In this document: piece by piece, positions 8,323 to 17,525 of the stretch
Numbering within the stretch: position 1 is the stretch's first letter
Layout: each line of letters opens with the position of its first letter
NCBI GenBank assembly: GCA_050329415.1
Contig: JBHJOS010000011.1
Coordinates: forward strand, 15,184 to 79,183
Length of the DNA: 64,000 bases
Direction: 5' to 3'
From: JANNOG01 sp050329415
Lineage (GTDB): Bacteria; Actinomycetota; Actinomycetes; Actinomycetales; JBBAYJ01
Notes under the pieces: model-generated
Told to the model about the DNA's origin: nothing
The model's database searches: none
What the model saw: only the letters and a program-made list of their open reading frames with translations
Program-made: the position numbers and the translations under genes

Positions 8323-9270
8323 ATGCCGCACACCGTCGCCGGGCCGTCGCGGCCCTTCGGGCGGCTCCTCACCGCGATGGTCACGCCGATGCGGCCCGAC
8401 GGGTCCGTCGACCTCGACGCCGCCGCGGCACTGGCCGAGCACCTCGTCGCCCAGGGCAACGACGGCCTCGTCCTCAACGGGACCACGGGGGAGGCGCCCA
8501 CCACGACCGACGCCGAGAAGCGGGACCTGATCCGCGCCGTCCTCGCTGCCGTCGGCGAGCGTGCCCACGTCGTCGCGGGTGTCGGCACCAACGACACCGC
8601 CCACAGCGTCCATCTGGCGCGCGAGGCCGCGGCGGCCGGCGCCCACGGCCTGCTGCTGGTCGCCCCCTACTACTCCAAGCCCACGCAGGCCGGGCTGATC
8701 GCGCACACCACGGCGGTCGCCGACACCACGGACCTGCCGGTCATGCTCTACGACATCCCCGGCCGGTGCGGGGTCGAGTTCACCACCGAGACGATCGTCC
8801 GCCTCGCCGGACACCCGCGGATCGTCGCCATGAAGGACGCCAAGGGCGACCTGCCGGCGGCCACCCGGGTCCAGGCGGCCGTCGCCCTCGGCTGGTACTC
8901 CGGTGACGACGCCATGACCTTGCCGCACGCCGCGCTCGGGGGTGCCGGGCTCGTGGGTGTCACCTCACACGTTGCCTCGCCGCAGTACGTGCGGTTGCTG
9001 GACGCCGTCGACAAGGGGGACCTCGTCACCGCCGTCACCGTGCACCGTGGCCTGCAGCCGGCCGTGGACGCCGTCATGACCCGGTCGCCCGGGGCGGTCG
9101 CGGCCAAGGCCGTGCTCGCCGCCGGGGGTCGCATTCCGACCCGCACCGCTCGCCTGCCGCTGGCCACGGCGACCGACGACGAGGCCGCCACCCTGCACGC
9201 CGACGTGACGGCGGCGCTGGCGGCCCTGGACGCCGCGCTGGCCGCCACTCCTGAGGGACCCGCCCGGTGA
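8323..9270 (+). CDS. dapA: 4-hydroxy-tetrahydrodipicolinate synthase
   Basis: A 315-aa TIM-barrel aldolase that condenses pyruvate with aspartate semialdehyde, the first committed step to lysine and diaminopimelate. The Schiff-base lysine is K171 in VAMKDAKGD, the catalytic tyrosine is Y143 in MLYDIPGRCG, and the GTTGE loop is at 53-57. The ATG at 8323 follows TAGCCT (8310-8315) by 7 nt, so a leaderless transcript is likely. Its stop overlaps the rnj start (GTGA). The protein is slightly longer than enterobacterial DapA owing to an Ala-rich C-terminus. Confidence 0.96.
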   Translation: MPHTVAGPSRPFGRLLTAMVTPMRPDGSVDLDAAAALAEHLVAQGNDGLVLNGTTGEAPTTTDAEKRDLIRAVLAAVGERAHVVAGVGTNDTAHSVHLAREAAAAGAHGLLLVAPYYSKPTQAGLIAHTTAVADTTDLPVMLYDIPGRCGVEFTTETIVRLAGHPRIVAMKDAKGDLPAATRVQAAVALGWYSGDDAMTLPHAALGGAGLVGVTSHVASPQYVRLLDAVDKGDLVTAVTVHRGLQPAVDAVMTRSPGAVAAKAVLAAGGRIPTRTARLPLATATDDEAATLHADVTAALAALDAALAATPEGPAR

Positions 9271-10952
9271 TCCAGGCCCATCCCGAGCTCGGGCCGCCAC
9301 CCCCGCTGCCCGACGGTGCCCTGCGCGTCATCCCGCTCGGCGGTCTCGGCGATGTCGGGCGCAACATGGCGGTGCTCGAGCACGCCGGCGAGCTGCTCGT
9401 CGTCGACTGCGGCGTGCTCTTCCCCGAGGGCGACCAGCCGGGGGTCGACCTCATCCTCCCGGACTTCTCCCACATCGCCGACCGGCTCGACGACATCGCG
9501 GCCATCGTCCTCACCCATGGCCACGAGGACCACATCGGTGCCGTGCCCTACCTGCTGCGGATGAGGCGCGACATCCCGCTCGTGGGGTCTCAGCTGACCC
9601 TCGCCCTGATCGAGGCCAAACTCGCCGAACACAAGATCAAACCGTTCACGCTCACGGTCGCCGAAGGCGTCACCGAGCAGCTCGGGGCGTTCTCGTGCGA
9701 GTTCCTCGCGGTCAACCACTCGATCCCCGACGCGCTGGCGGTCGCCGTCACCACTCCCGCCGGAACGGTCCTCCACACCGGCGACTTCAAGATGGACCAG
9801 CTGCCCCTCGACGGCCGCCTGACCGACCTCCGCGCGTTCGCCCGGCTCGGCGAGCAGGGGGTCGACCTGCTGATGTGCGACTCCACGAACGCCGAGGTCC
9901 CCGGTTTCACCGCGGCCGAGCGCGAGATCGCCCCGGTCCTCGACGGGATCTTCGCCCGCTCCGGGGGCCGGATCGTCGTCGCGTGCTTCGCCAGCCACGT
10001 CCACCGGGTGCAGCAGGTGCTGGACGCCGCGGCGGCCCACGGGCGCAAGGCCGCCTTCGTGGGTCGCTCGATGGTCCGCAACATGGCGATCGCGGCCGAG
10101 CTCGGCTACCTGACCGTCCCGCCGGGAGTGCTCGTCGACCCCGGCCGCCTCGACCAGCTGCCACCGGACCGGACGGTGTTCGTCTCGACCGGGTCGCAGG
10201 GCGAGCCGATGTCGGCGCTGAGCCGGATGGCCAACCACGACCACCGGATCAGCATCGGCCCCGGCGACACCGTGGTCCTCGCCAGCAGCCTCATCCCGGG
10301 CAACGAGAACGCCGTGTTCCGGGTCATCAACGGCCTCACCCGGCTCGGCGCGACCGTCGTCCACCAGGCCAACGCCCGGGTCCACACGTCCGGGCACGCC
10401 AGCGAGGGCGAGCTGCTCGTCTTCTACAACATCGTCCGGCCCGCCAACGTCATGCCGGTCCACGGCGAGATCCGCCACCTCGTCGCCAACGCCCGGATCG
10501 CCATGGCCACCGGAGTGAAGCCCGAGCGCGTCGTGGTCGCCGAGGACGGGGTGGTCGTGGACCTCGTCGACGGCCAGGCGTCGATCACCGGCCGGGTGCG
10601 ATGCGGGTACGTCTACGTCGACGGCTCGTCCGTGGGCGGCGTCACCGAGGCCGACCTCAAGGACCGTCGCATCCTCAGCGAGGAGGGCTTCGTCTCCTGC
10701 TTCGTCGTCGTCGACGGCCAGACCGGCGCGGTCGTCGCCGGCCCGCACCTGTACGCGCGGGGCTTCGCCGAGGACGACAAGGCGTTCGAGCAGATCCGCG
10801 GGCGCATCTCGGCCGCCGTCTCCGAGGCGGTCGCCACCGGGGCCGTCGACACCCAGCAGCTGCAGCAGGTGGTGCGGCGCACCGTCGGCCGGTGGGTCAA
10901 CGAGCGGTTCCGCCGTCGGCCGATGATCGTGCCGGTCGTCCTGAGCGCCTGA
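9267..10952 (+). CDS. rnj: Ribonuclease J
   Basis: A 561-aa metallo-beta-lactamase/beta-CASP ribonuclease with 5'-3' exo- and endonuclease activity in mRNA decay and rRNA maturation. Zinc-ligand motifs are HGHEDHIG (about residues 84-91), the later HTGDFK, and CDSTNAE. The beta-CASP motifs are visible as VACFASHVHR, FVSTGSQGEPMSAL and HTSGHASEGEL. The C-terminal domain includes the VVAGPHLYARGF region. The GTG overlaps the dapA stop by 4 bp. A strong hairpin follows the stop immediately. Confidence 0.96.
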   Translation: MIQAHPELGPPPPLPDGALRVIPLGGLGDVGRNMAVLEHAGELLVVDCGVLFPEGDQPGVDLILPDFSHIADRLDDIAAIVLTHGHEDHIGAVPYLLRMRRDIPLVGSQLTLALIEAKLAEHKIKPFTLTVAEGVTEQLGAFSCEFLAVNHSIPDALAVAVTTPAGTVLHTGDFKMDQLPLDGRLTDLRAFARLGEQGVDLLMCDSTNAEVPGFTAAEREIAPVLDGIFARSGGRIVVACFASHVHRVQQVLDAAAAHGRKAAFVGRSMVRNMAIAAELGYLTVPPGVLVDPGRLDQLPPDRTVFVSTGSQGEPMSALSRMANHDHRISIGPGDTVVLASSLIPGNENAVFRVINGLTRLGATVVHQANARVHTSGHASEGELLVFYNIVRPANVMPVHGEIRHLVANARIAMATGVKPERVVVAEDGVVVDLVDGQASITGRVRCGYVYVDGSSVGGVTEADLKDRRILSEEGFVSCFVVVDGQTGAVVAGPHLYARGFAEDDKAFEQIRGRISAAVSEAVATGAVDTQQLQQVVRRTVGRWVNERFRRRPMIVPVVLSA

Positions 10953-10953
10953 G

Positions 10954-10978
10954 CCGCCCCGGCGTGTGGCCGGGGCGG
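10954..10978 (+). terminator. Hairpin terminator after rnj
   Basis: A perfect 10-bp stem (CCGCCCCGGC at 10954-10963 with its complement at 10969-10978) and a 5-nt loop begin 2 nt after the rnj stop codon. It probably ends the thyX/dapA/rnj transcript before the separate ftsK promoter. Confidence 0.8.
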
Positions 10979-11007
10979 TGCGTGGCGTCGCTGTCTACGG
11001 TGGGCGC

Positions 11008-13671
11008 ATGGCCCGCCCGCCCGCCTCCCGCGCCACGTCTGCGCGCTCCGGTCGCGGTGCCGGGTCGAAGGCCCGCGGTTCCGGCGCCGGATCGGGCCGG
11101 GCGCGCGGCTCGACGCGGACCCCCGCCCGGGGCGGCGGCTCCCGGGGGCGCGGTGCGGCGGCCTCCGCTCCCCGCCACAGCCTGGCCGTGGCCGTCGTTC
11201 GCGGCCTCGTCCTGCTGCCCGCGCGCGCGGTGGGAGCCGCCGTCCGCTCCGTCCACCGCTCCGAGCGCGATGTCGAGGCCGACCGCCGGCGCGACGGCTG
11301 GGCCCTCACGCTGCTCGGCCTCGCCGTGCTCGTGGCGGCCGTCGTGTGGTTCCGTCTGGACGGCACCGTGCTCCAGGGGGTGCGCTGGCTGGTCACGGGC
11401 GCGGTGGGCCAGGTCGCGTGGGCCGTGCCGGCGGTGGCCGCCGGGTTCGCCCTGCGGCTGTTCCGCCGGCCCGACGCCTCGGTCGACAACGGCCGGATCG
11501 CCGTGGGCCTGGCCGTGGTGGGCGCCGGGGCCGCCGGTCTGGCCCACGTCCTCGCCGGCCTGCCGACACCGCCCGACGGGGCGGACGCCCTGGCCTCCGG
11601 CGGCGGCATCGTCGGCTTCGCCGCCGCCAACCCGATGGTCGCCGCCGTCAGCGTCTGGCTGACGGTCCCGGCCCTCGTGGCGGCCGTCGGCCTCGGCGTG
11701 CTCGTCGTCACGGCGACGCCGATCCAGGCCGTCGTGCAGGCGGTGGGCTCCGCGGTCACCTGGCTGGTGGCGGGCTCACGCACCCCCCGGGGCGGCGGTG
11801 GGGACGAGACCGACGGCGCGACCCGGGCCGACGGCGACTGGCACGAACACCTGGGTGAGGAGCCCTACGAGCAGGCCGCCGTGGTCGACCCCGCGGCGGT
11901 CGACCACGTGACGGTCGGCCCGCCGGAGCCCGCGGCACCGGACGACACCGACGCCCCGCCCGGGGTGCGCAGCGAGCCGGCGGCGGCTCCCGGCGAACCG
12001 GGCGTCGGGGTCGTCGGCACCGTGGAGCACCCGGTTGCGGCCCCGGTCCGGGCCCGCGAGCAGCTGGACCTCCTGAGTGGCGCCTATGTGCTGCCTGACC
12101 TCACGCTGCTCGTCAAGGGGCCTCCGCACAAGCAGCGGACGGCGGCCAACGACGCCGTCGTCGCCGCCCTCACCGACGTCCTCCAGCAGTTCAAGGTCGA
12201 TGCGTCGGTGACCGGCTTCACCCGTGGTCCCACCGTCACGCGGTACGAGGTGGAACTGGGCGCGGGCGTCAAGGTCGAGCGGGTCACCGCCCTCAGCCGC
12301 AACATCGCCTACGCCGTCGCCAGTGCCGACGTCCGCATCCTGTCGCCCATCCCGGGGCGCTCGGCCATCGGTGTCGAGATCCCCAACACCGACCGTGAGA
12401 CGGTGAGCCTGGGGGACGTCCTGCGCTCGGACGTGGCGCGGCGCTCGGAGCACCCCATGACGATCGGCGTCGGCAAGGACGTCGAGGGCGGGTACGTCGT
12501 GGCCAACCTCGCGAAGATGCCGCACCTGCTGGTGGCGGGCGCCACCGGGGCGGGCAAGTCGTCCTTCATCAACTCGATGATCACGTCGATCCTCGTCCGG
12601 TCCACCCCGGAGGAGGTCCGCATGGTGCTCGTCGACCCCAAGCGGGTCGAGCTCACCGCCTACGACGGGGTGCCGCACCTCATCACCCCGATCATCACGG
12701 ACCCCAAGCGGGCCGCCGAGGCGCTGCAGTGGGTCGTGGGCGAGATGGACCGCCGGTACGACGACCTGGCCGCCTTCGGCTACCGCCACGTCGACGACTT
12801 CAACCGGGCGGTCCGCAGCGGCGGGCTCCGGCCGCCGCCGGGGTCCGAGCGACTCCTCGCCCCGTACCCCTACCTGCTCGTCATCGTCGACGAACTCGCC
12901 GACCTCATGATGGTCGCCCCGCGTGACGTCGAGGACTCCGTCGTCCGGATCACCCAGCTGGCCCGGGCGGCGGGCATCCACCTGGTGCTGGCCACCCAGC
13001 GGCCCAGCGTCGACGTCGTCACCGGCCTCATCAAGGCGAACGTGCCGAGTCGGCTGGCCTTCGCGACGAGCTCCCTGGCCGACTCCCGGGTCGTGCTCGA
13101 CCAGCCGGGCGCCGAGAAGCTCATCGGCCAGGGCGACGCCCTGTTCCTGCCGATGGGTGCGAGCAAGTCGATGCGGGTCCAGGGGGCCTGGGTCAACGAG
13201 TCCGAGGTCGCGAGCGTGGTCGGTCATGTCAAGGCGCAGGCCCAGCCGTCGTACCGGCAGGACGTCGCGGCCGTCGTCCAGGCCCGTGAGATCGACGCCG
13301 ACATCGGCGACGACCTGGACCTCCTGCTCCAGGCGGCCGAACTCGTGGTGACCACCCAGTTCGGGTCGACGTCGATGCTGCAGCGCAAGCTGCGGGTCGG
13401 CTTCGCCAAGGCCGGGCGGCTGATGGACCTCCTGGAGTCCCGCGAGGTCGTGGGCGCCTCCGAGGGCAGCAAGGCCCGCGACGTCCTGGTCCGCCCGGAC
13501 GACCTGCCGGCCACGCTGGCGCAGATCCGCGGCGGTGGCCCGGGCGACGGCGCGGGTCCCGGCCCCCGCCCCGGTACCGTCGACCTCGACGCCGCCGCGC
13601 GCCGGCGCGGCGGGGATGATGCCGACGATGCCTCCGGCGAGGACGCGTGGGAGCTGACGGGCCGTGCCTGA
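11008..13671 (+). CDS. ftsK: DNA translocase FtsK/SpoIIIE
   Basis: An 887-aa septal DNA pump that clears chromosomes from the division plane. Layout: a basic disordered N-terminus (1-55), an unusual hydrophobic region with about four membrane helices (roughly 90-260), an acidic/proline-rich linker (270-350), then the alpha-beta-gamma motor. Walker A is GATGAGKSS near residue 515, Walker B is LLVIVDELADLM, and LATQRPSVDVVTG is the sensor region. The gamma winged helix carries STSMLQRKLRVGFAKAGRLMD for polar DNA-sequence reading. The ATG at 11008 lies 6 nt after TACGGT. Its end overlaps the next gene by 8 bp. Confidence 0.95.
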   Translation: MARPPASRATSARSGRGAGSKARGSGAGSGRARGSTRTPARGGGSRGRGAAASAPRHSLAVAVVRGLVLLPARAVGAAVRSVHRSERDVEADRRRDGWALTLLGLAVLVAAVVWFRLDGTVLQGVRWLVTGAVGQVAWAVPAVAAGFALRLFRRPDASVDNGRIAVGLAVVGAGAAGLAHVLAGLPTPPDGADALASGGGIVGFAAANPMVAAVSVWLTVPALVAAVGLGVLVVTATPIQAVVQAVGSAVTWLVAGSRTPRGGGGDETDGATRADGDWHEHLGEEPYEQAAVVDPAAVDHVTVGPPEPAAPDDTDAPPGVRSEPAAAPGEPGVGVVGTVEHPVAAPVRAREQLDLLSGAYVLPDLTLLVKGPPHKQRTAANDAVVAALTDVLQQFKVDASVTGFTRGPTVTRYEVELGAGVKVERVTALSRNIAYAVASADVRILSPIPGRSAIGVEIPNTDRETVSLGDVLRSDVARRSEHPMTIGVGKDVEGGYVVANLAKMPHLLVAGATGAGKSSFINSMITSILVRSTPEEVRMVLVDPKRVELTAYDGVPHLITPIITDPKRAAEALQWVVGEMDRRYDDLAAFGYRHVDDFNRAVRSGGLRPPPGSERLLAPYPYLLVIVDELADLMMVAPRDVEDSVVRITQLARAAGIHLVLATQRPSVDVVTGLIKANVPSRLAFATSSLADSRVVLDQPGAEKLIGQGDALFLPMGASKSMRVQGAWVNESEVASVVGHVKAQAQPSYRQDVAAVVQAREIDADIGDDLDLLLQAAELVVTTQFGSTSMLQRKLRVGFAKAGRLMDLLESREVVGASEGSKARDVLVRPDDLPATLAQIRGGGPGDGAGPGPRPGTVDLDAAARRRGGDDADDASGEDAWELTGRA

Positions 13672-14350
13672 CGACGATCTCGGTGGCGACCCCGCCGCCC
13701 GGCCCGAACCGCCGCCGGGGCGCCCGTTCCCCGTGCTGCCGCTGCCCGAGGGCGGCGAGCCGCTGGACGTGCTGGTCTGGGACGCGCCCAACGTCGACGC
13801 GACCCTGGCGCAGATCATCCAGGCCCGGCCCACGCAGTCCAACCGGCCCCGCTACGACGCCATCGCGTCCTGGCTGGTCTCCTCCGCCCAGGGGCGTGAG
13901 GTCGAGGGCGCCGTCTTCGCCAACATCCCTCCCGGCTTCGCGTCCCAGATGCGGGGATGGGTCGAGGCGGTGCGCAGCTTCGGGTTCGCGGTCTTCGCCA
14001 AGCCGAAGCGCGCCGACGGCGACGACATCGACGACGCCATGCTGGCCCACATCGCCGGACGGGCCGCCAGCGGGCGCCTGCACCGGGTTGTGGTGGCCAG
14101 CGGGGACGGCCGGAACTTCCTGGAGCCGCTGGAGGACCTCGCCCGGGTGGGTGTCGAGGTCGTCGTCCTGTCGTTCTTCGAGGTCGCCGGGTACGCCCAG
14201 GAGTCCCCGCTGCTGCGCTTCATCGACCTCGAGGAGATCCCCAACGCCTTCCTCGCCCCGCTCGACCGGGTCCGGCTGGACACCCTGCCCGACGAGGGCG
14301 CGTGGCTGCGCCCCACGCGCACGCTGCGCGAGACGGTGCAGGCGGGCTGA
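13664..14350 (+). CDS. NYN (PIN-like) domain protein, putative RNase
   Basis: A 228-aa protein with a NYN/PIN-type nuclease fold. It has VLVWDAPNVDATLAQI (first acidic cluster, residues 37-52), FAKPKRADGDDIDDAML (second acidic cluster), and VVVASGDGRNFLEPL (the SGDgDF-like motif common to NYN proteins). These acidic residues would coordinate a metal for RNA cleavage. A GTG start overlaps the ftsK end. Conserved actinobacterial genes of this kind occur beside ftsK or rimO, but the substrate is unknown. Assignment to the fold is firm; activity is inferred. Confidence 0.75.
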   Translation: MPDDDLGGDPAARPEPPPGRPFPVLPLPEGGEPLDVLVWDAPNVDATLAQIIQARPTQSNRPRYDAIASWLVSSAQGREVEGAVFANIPPGFASQMRGWVEAVRSFGFAVFAKPKRADGDDIDDAMLAHIAGRAASGRLHRVVVASGDGRNFLEPLEDLARVGVEVVVLSFFEVAGYAQESPLLRFIDLEEIPNAFLAPLDRVRLDTLPDEGAWLRPTRTLRETVQAG

Positions 14351-14391
14351 GTTGCCGACCCCCGACCCGGTGGGTGCGTAGTCTGACCACG

Positions 14392-15855
14392 ATGAGCGAC
14401 CGGACGGTTGCGGTCGTGCGCCTCGGTTGCGCCCGCAACGATGTGGACAGCGAGGAGATCGCGGGTCGGCTCGCCGCCGCCGGCTGGCGGCTGGTGCCCG
14501 ACCCGGCAGACGCCGCGGTGGCGGTGGTCAACACCTGCGGCTTCGTCGAGGTGGCCAAGCAGGACAGCATCGAGACCCTGCTCGACCTCACCGACCTCAA
14601 GGCCGACGGTGCGGCCCGCACGAGGGCGGTCGTCGCCGTCGGCTGCCTCGCCGAGCGCTACGGCCGGGATCTCGCGAGCGAGCTGACCGAGGTCGACGCC
14701 GTCCTCGGGTTCGACGCCTACGAGGATCTGGCCTCGCACCTGCGCACGGTGCTGGACGGTGGTGCCATCGCGAGCCACGTGCCCGTGGACCGCCGGACGC
14801 TGCTGCCCATCAGTCCGGTGGACCGCCCCGCGGCCGCGCGCCGGGCTCCGGCGCGCGAGGACCCCGTCCGCGGACCGGCGAGTGGTCCGCCGCAGCTGCG
14901 CAGCCGTCTCGACGACCGGCCGTGGGCGCCGCTCAAGCTGGCGTCCGGCTGCGACCGGCGCTGCTCGTTCTGCGCCATCCCCTCGTTCCGGGGCTCCTTC
15001 GTCTCCCGCCCGCCGGAGGAGGTGCTGGCGGAGGCTCGCTGGCTCGCCGACCAGGGGGTGCGGGAGCTCTTCTGCGTGAGCGAGAACACCACGTCCTACG
15101 GCAAGGACCTCGGCGACCTGCGCGCGCTGGAGCCCCTGCTGCCTCGGCTGGCGGCGGTCGACGGGATCGACCGGGTCCGGTTGTCCTACCTCCAGCCGGC
15201 CGAGGTGCGCCCCGGCCTCATCGCGGCGATCACCGACACGGCGGGTGTCGTCCCGTACTTCGACCTGTCGTTCCAGCACGCGTCCGCCGGCGTGCTGCGC
15301 CGGATGCGCCGTTTCGGGGGGAGCGAGCCGTTCCTCGACCTCATCGAGCGCATCCGGGACCGGCGACCGGAAGCCGGCGTCCGGTCGAACGTCATCGTCG
15401 GCTTCCCGGGTGAGACGGAGGCCGACGTCGCCGAGCTGCGGACGTTCCTCGAGGCGGCGCGGCTCGACGTGGTCGGGGTCTTCGGCTACTCCGACGAGGA
15501 CGGCACCGAGGCGACGGCGCTGCCCGGCCACCTGCCCTCCGACGAGGTCGCCGCCCGGGTGTCGGAGATCGCGGGCCTCGTCGACGAGCTGATGGCGCAG
15601 CGGGCCGAGGACCGCGAGGGCGAGCGGGTCCGGGTGCTCGTCGAGGAGGCCGGGCCGGACGGGACCCTCGGGCGCGCCGACCACCAGGGGCCGGACGACG
15701 CGGCGACGCGCCTCGTGGCGGCGCCCGGGGCGTGTGGCGTGGGCGACCTGGTGAGCGCCGTCGTCACCGGCACGGAGGGTCCGGACCTCGTGGCCCGGCC
15801 GCTCGGGACGGCCCCGCTCGGGACGGCATCGAGCCTCGCGGCGGCGGCCCGGTGA
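14392..15855 (+). CDS. rimO: Ribosomal protein uS12 methylthiotransferase
   Basis: A 487-aa radical-SAM enzyme that methylthiolates an aspartate of ribosomal protein S12. The N-terminal UPF0004 domain has cluster cysteines C13, C49 and C85. The radical-SAM motif is C187-x3-C191-x2-C194 (CDRRCSFC). A TRAM-like domain closes the protein (VLVEEAGPDG...). An insert of about 40 residues between the domains (135-180) is longer than in E. coli and rich in Pro and Arg. It is told apart from MiaB by LGCARNDVDSE and by a second family member, miaB, in this window. TAGTCT 7 nt before the ATG suggests a leaderless start. Confidence 0.94.
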   Translation: MSDRTVAVVRLGCARNDVDSEEIAGRLAAAGWRLVPDPADAAVAVVNTCGFVEVAKQDSIETLLDLTDLKADGAARTRAVVAVGCLAERYGRDLASELTEVDAVLGFDAYEDLASHLRTVLDGGAIASHVPVDRRTLLPISPVDRPAAARRAPAREDPVRGPASGPPQLRSRLDDRPWAPLKLASGCDRRCSFCAIPSFRGSFVSRPPEEVLAEARWLADQGVRELFCVSENTTSYGKDLGDLRALEPLLPRLAAVDGIDRVRLSYLQPAEVRPGLIAAITDTAGVVPYFDLSFQHASAGVLRRMRRFGGSEPFLDLIERIRDRRPEAGVRSNVIVGFPGETEADVAELRTFLEAARLDVVGVFGYSDEDGTEATALPGHLPSDEVAARVSEIAGLVDELMAQRAEDREGERVRVLVEEAGPDGTLGRADHQGPDDAATRLVAAPGACGVGDLVSAVVTGTEGPDLVARPLGTAPLGTASSLAAAAR

Positions 15856-16427
15856 CCGGCGTGGACGAGCCGAGCCATCGGCTGTCCACGGCTGCCAACG
15901 CCGTCACCGTGGTCCGCATCCTCGCCGTGCCGGTGCTGCTCGCCCTCCTGCTCGCCGGGGACGACCCCTCCCCTGAGCTCCGGGTGGTGGCCGGGGCGGT
16001 CTTCCTGGCCGCGGCCGCGACCGACCGGCTGGACGGGGTGCTGGCGCGGCGGTCCGGCACCGTGACGCGGTTCGGTGTCGTCGCCGACCCGATCGCCGAC
16101 AAGGCGCTGCTGGGCGGCGCCTTCGTCGCCGCTGCGCTCCTCGGGTGGCTCGACTGGTGGGTGGTGGTCGTGGTCGTCGCCCGCGAGGTCACGGTGACCG
16201 TGGTCCGGTTCGCCGTGATCCGCAAGGGCCTCATGCCCGCGACCCGGGGGGGCAAGCTCAAGACCGTGCTCCAGGTCGCCGCCGCCGCGGCGGTGCTGCT
16301 CCCGCTGCCGGGGGTCCTCGCCCCCGCGGTCCTGGTCCTCGTCCTCGTCATGGTGGCGGTGACCGTGGTGACGGGTGCCGACATCGTCGTCCGGGCGAGC
16401 CGACTGGTCCGCGCCCCGGTGCCGTGA
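15852..16427 (+). CDS. pgsA: CDP-alcohol phosphatidyltransferase (PgsA family)
   Basis: A 191-aa membrane enzyme, probably CDP-diacylglycerol-glycerol-3-phosphate 3-phosphatidyltransferase, making phosphatidylglycerol phosphate. The signature D-x2-D-G-x2-A-R-x8-G-x3-D-x3-D is complete in DRLDGVLARR...GVVADPIAD. About five hydrophobic helices are visible, followed by a KGLMPATRGGKLKT cytoplasmic loop. The GTG overlaps the rimO stop by 4 bp and cinA overlaps its end by 4 bp. The corresponding mycobacterial gene (pgsA3) lies next to clgR, as here. Confidence 0.92.
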   Translation: MTGVDEPSHRLSTAANAVTVVRILAVPVLLALLLAGDDPSPELRVVAGAVFLAAAATDRLDGVLARRSGTVTRFGVVADPIADKALLGGAFVAAALLGWLDWWVVVVVVAREVTVTVVRFAVIRKGLMPATRGGKLKTVLQVAAAAAVLLPLPGVLAPAVLVLVLVMVAVTVVTGADIVVRASRLVRAPVP

Positions 16428-16912
16428 CCGGGACCGGGGACCCGGTCGGCCGGCTCGCCCGGGAGCTCGTGGCCAGGGCCGCCGCGCAGGGCCTCACGCT
16501 GGCGACGGCGGAGTCCCTGACCGGTGGGGCGGTGTCCGCCGCGATGGTGGAGGTTCCGGGGGCCTCCCGGGTCCTCCGCGGGGGCGTCGTCGCCTATGCC
16601 ACCGACCTCAAGCGGGACTGGCTGGACGTGCCCGCCGAGCTGCTGTCGCAGCGAGGACCCGTCGACCCGGACGTGGCGGTGGCGATGGCAGCCGCCGTGC
16701 GGCGCCGCGCCGCCGCTGACGTCGGCCTGGCGACGACGGGGGTCGCCGGCCCGGGGCCGAGCGACGGTCACCCGCCGGGCACCGTCCATGTCGCGGTCGT
16801 GACGGCGGGTGCCAGGCAGGTCCGGTCCCCGTCCCTGCCCGGCGATCGCTCGGCGGTTCGGGCCGGCGCCACCGAGGCCGTGCTCGCCCTCGCCCTGACC
16901 CTGATCACCTGA
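16424..16912 (+). CDS. pncC: CinA C-terminal family protein (NMN amidohydrolase)
   Basis: A 162-aa stand-alone CinA C-terminal domain, which deamidates nicotinamide mononucleotide to nicotinic acid mononucleotide in pyridine-nucleotide recycling. Landmarks: LATAESLTGGAVSAAM (substrate-site Ser), SRVLRGGVVAYATDLKRDWL, and GLATTGVAGPGPSDGHPPGTVHVAV. The length is that of the PncC form, lacking the N-terminal molybdopterin-like domain. Its GTG overlaps the pgsA stop. It is often annotated as competence/damage-inducible protein A, but a competence role is not implied here. Confidence 0.92.
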   Translation: MTGTGDPVGRLARELVARAAAQGLTLATAESLTGGAVSAAMVEVPGASRVLRGGVVAYATDLKRDWLDVPAELLSQRGPVDPDVAVAMAAAVRRRAAADVGLATTGVAGPGPSDGHPPGTVHVAVVTAGARQVRSPSLPGDRSAVRAGATEAVLALALTLIT

Positions 16913-17174
16913 GGTGCCGCCGGCTCCCGGCCATTGTGGACATTCGCAGGAGCCACGCGGCCCATCCACCGGCACGGGTGCACATCGTTCGGTTCCGGGG
17001 CCGGGAACGGCGGCGAAGGGGCCGGCGTTCAGTCGGCAAGGGTCCGGTCGGATGGCCGGACACGCCTCTCGGGCACCGCTCGGCCGCTTCCGCGGTCGTC
17101 CGGGTACCGTGGGGTGACGAAGCGGTCACAGGCCCCGGCCGAAGGCACCGGGTCGAGGCTCGAGGAAGGGAGGG
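16913..17174. repeat. Intergenic region with third motif pair
   Basis: This 262-bp gap between cinA and clgR contains CATTGTGGACATTCGC at 16932-16947 and GGTGCACATCGTTCGG around 16977-16992. The GTGGAC and GTGCAC cores are 42 bp apart, as in the other motif pairs. It also holds an inverted repeat with arms GTCCGG (17042-17047) and CCGGAC (17056-17061). The clgR promoter probably lies near TACCGT at 17105. No gene was found in the gap. Confidence 0.5.
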
Positions 17175-17516
17175 GTGCCCGTGGTCCTACTCCGCGAAGA
17201 GTTGGGTGACGTCCTCAGGGGGGCGCGCCAGAGGCAGGGCCGCACCCTGCGCGACGTGTCCTCGGCCGCCAAGGTCTCCCTGGGGTATCTGAGCGAGGTG
17301 GAGCGGGGCCAGAAGGAGGCGTCCTCCGAGCTGCTCGCCAGCATCTGTGACGCCCTCGACCTGCCGATGTCCAGCGTCCTGCGCTCCGCCAGCGACCGGG
17401 TGGCCGCCGCCGAAGCACTCGCCGTCAAGCTCGAACTCACCTCCCGCCAGGCCGGCACCCCGCTGCGCAAGACCGTCATCCCCGCGCCCATCCGCCGCAA
17501 CGTGCCGGTGGCCTGA
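17175..17516 (+). CDS. clgR: XRE-family transcriptional activator ClgR
   Basis: A 113-aa DNA-binding protein. The helix-turn-helix fills residues 6-62 (REELGDVLRGARQRQGRTLRDVSSAAKVSLGYLSEVERGQKEASSELL, seen as two parts), and the C-terminal tail is short. In actinobacteria ClgR activates clp protease genes and is itself degraded by Clp, often via its C-terminal Val-Ala or Ala-Ala residues; this protein ends in PVA. The position just after pgsA/cinA agrees with mycobacterial synteny. GTG at 17175 or 17181 are both possible. A GAGGAAGGGAGG stretch provides the ribosome-binding site. Confidence 0.9.
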   Translation: MPVVLLREELGDVLRGARQRQGRTLRDVSSAAKVSLGYLSEVERGQKEASSELLASICDALDLPMSSVLRSASDRVAAAEALAVKLELTSRQAGTPLRKTVIPAPIRRNVPVA

Positions 17517-17525
17517 CTCCGCGAC

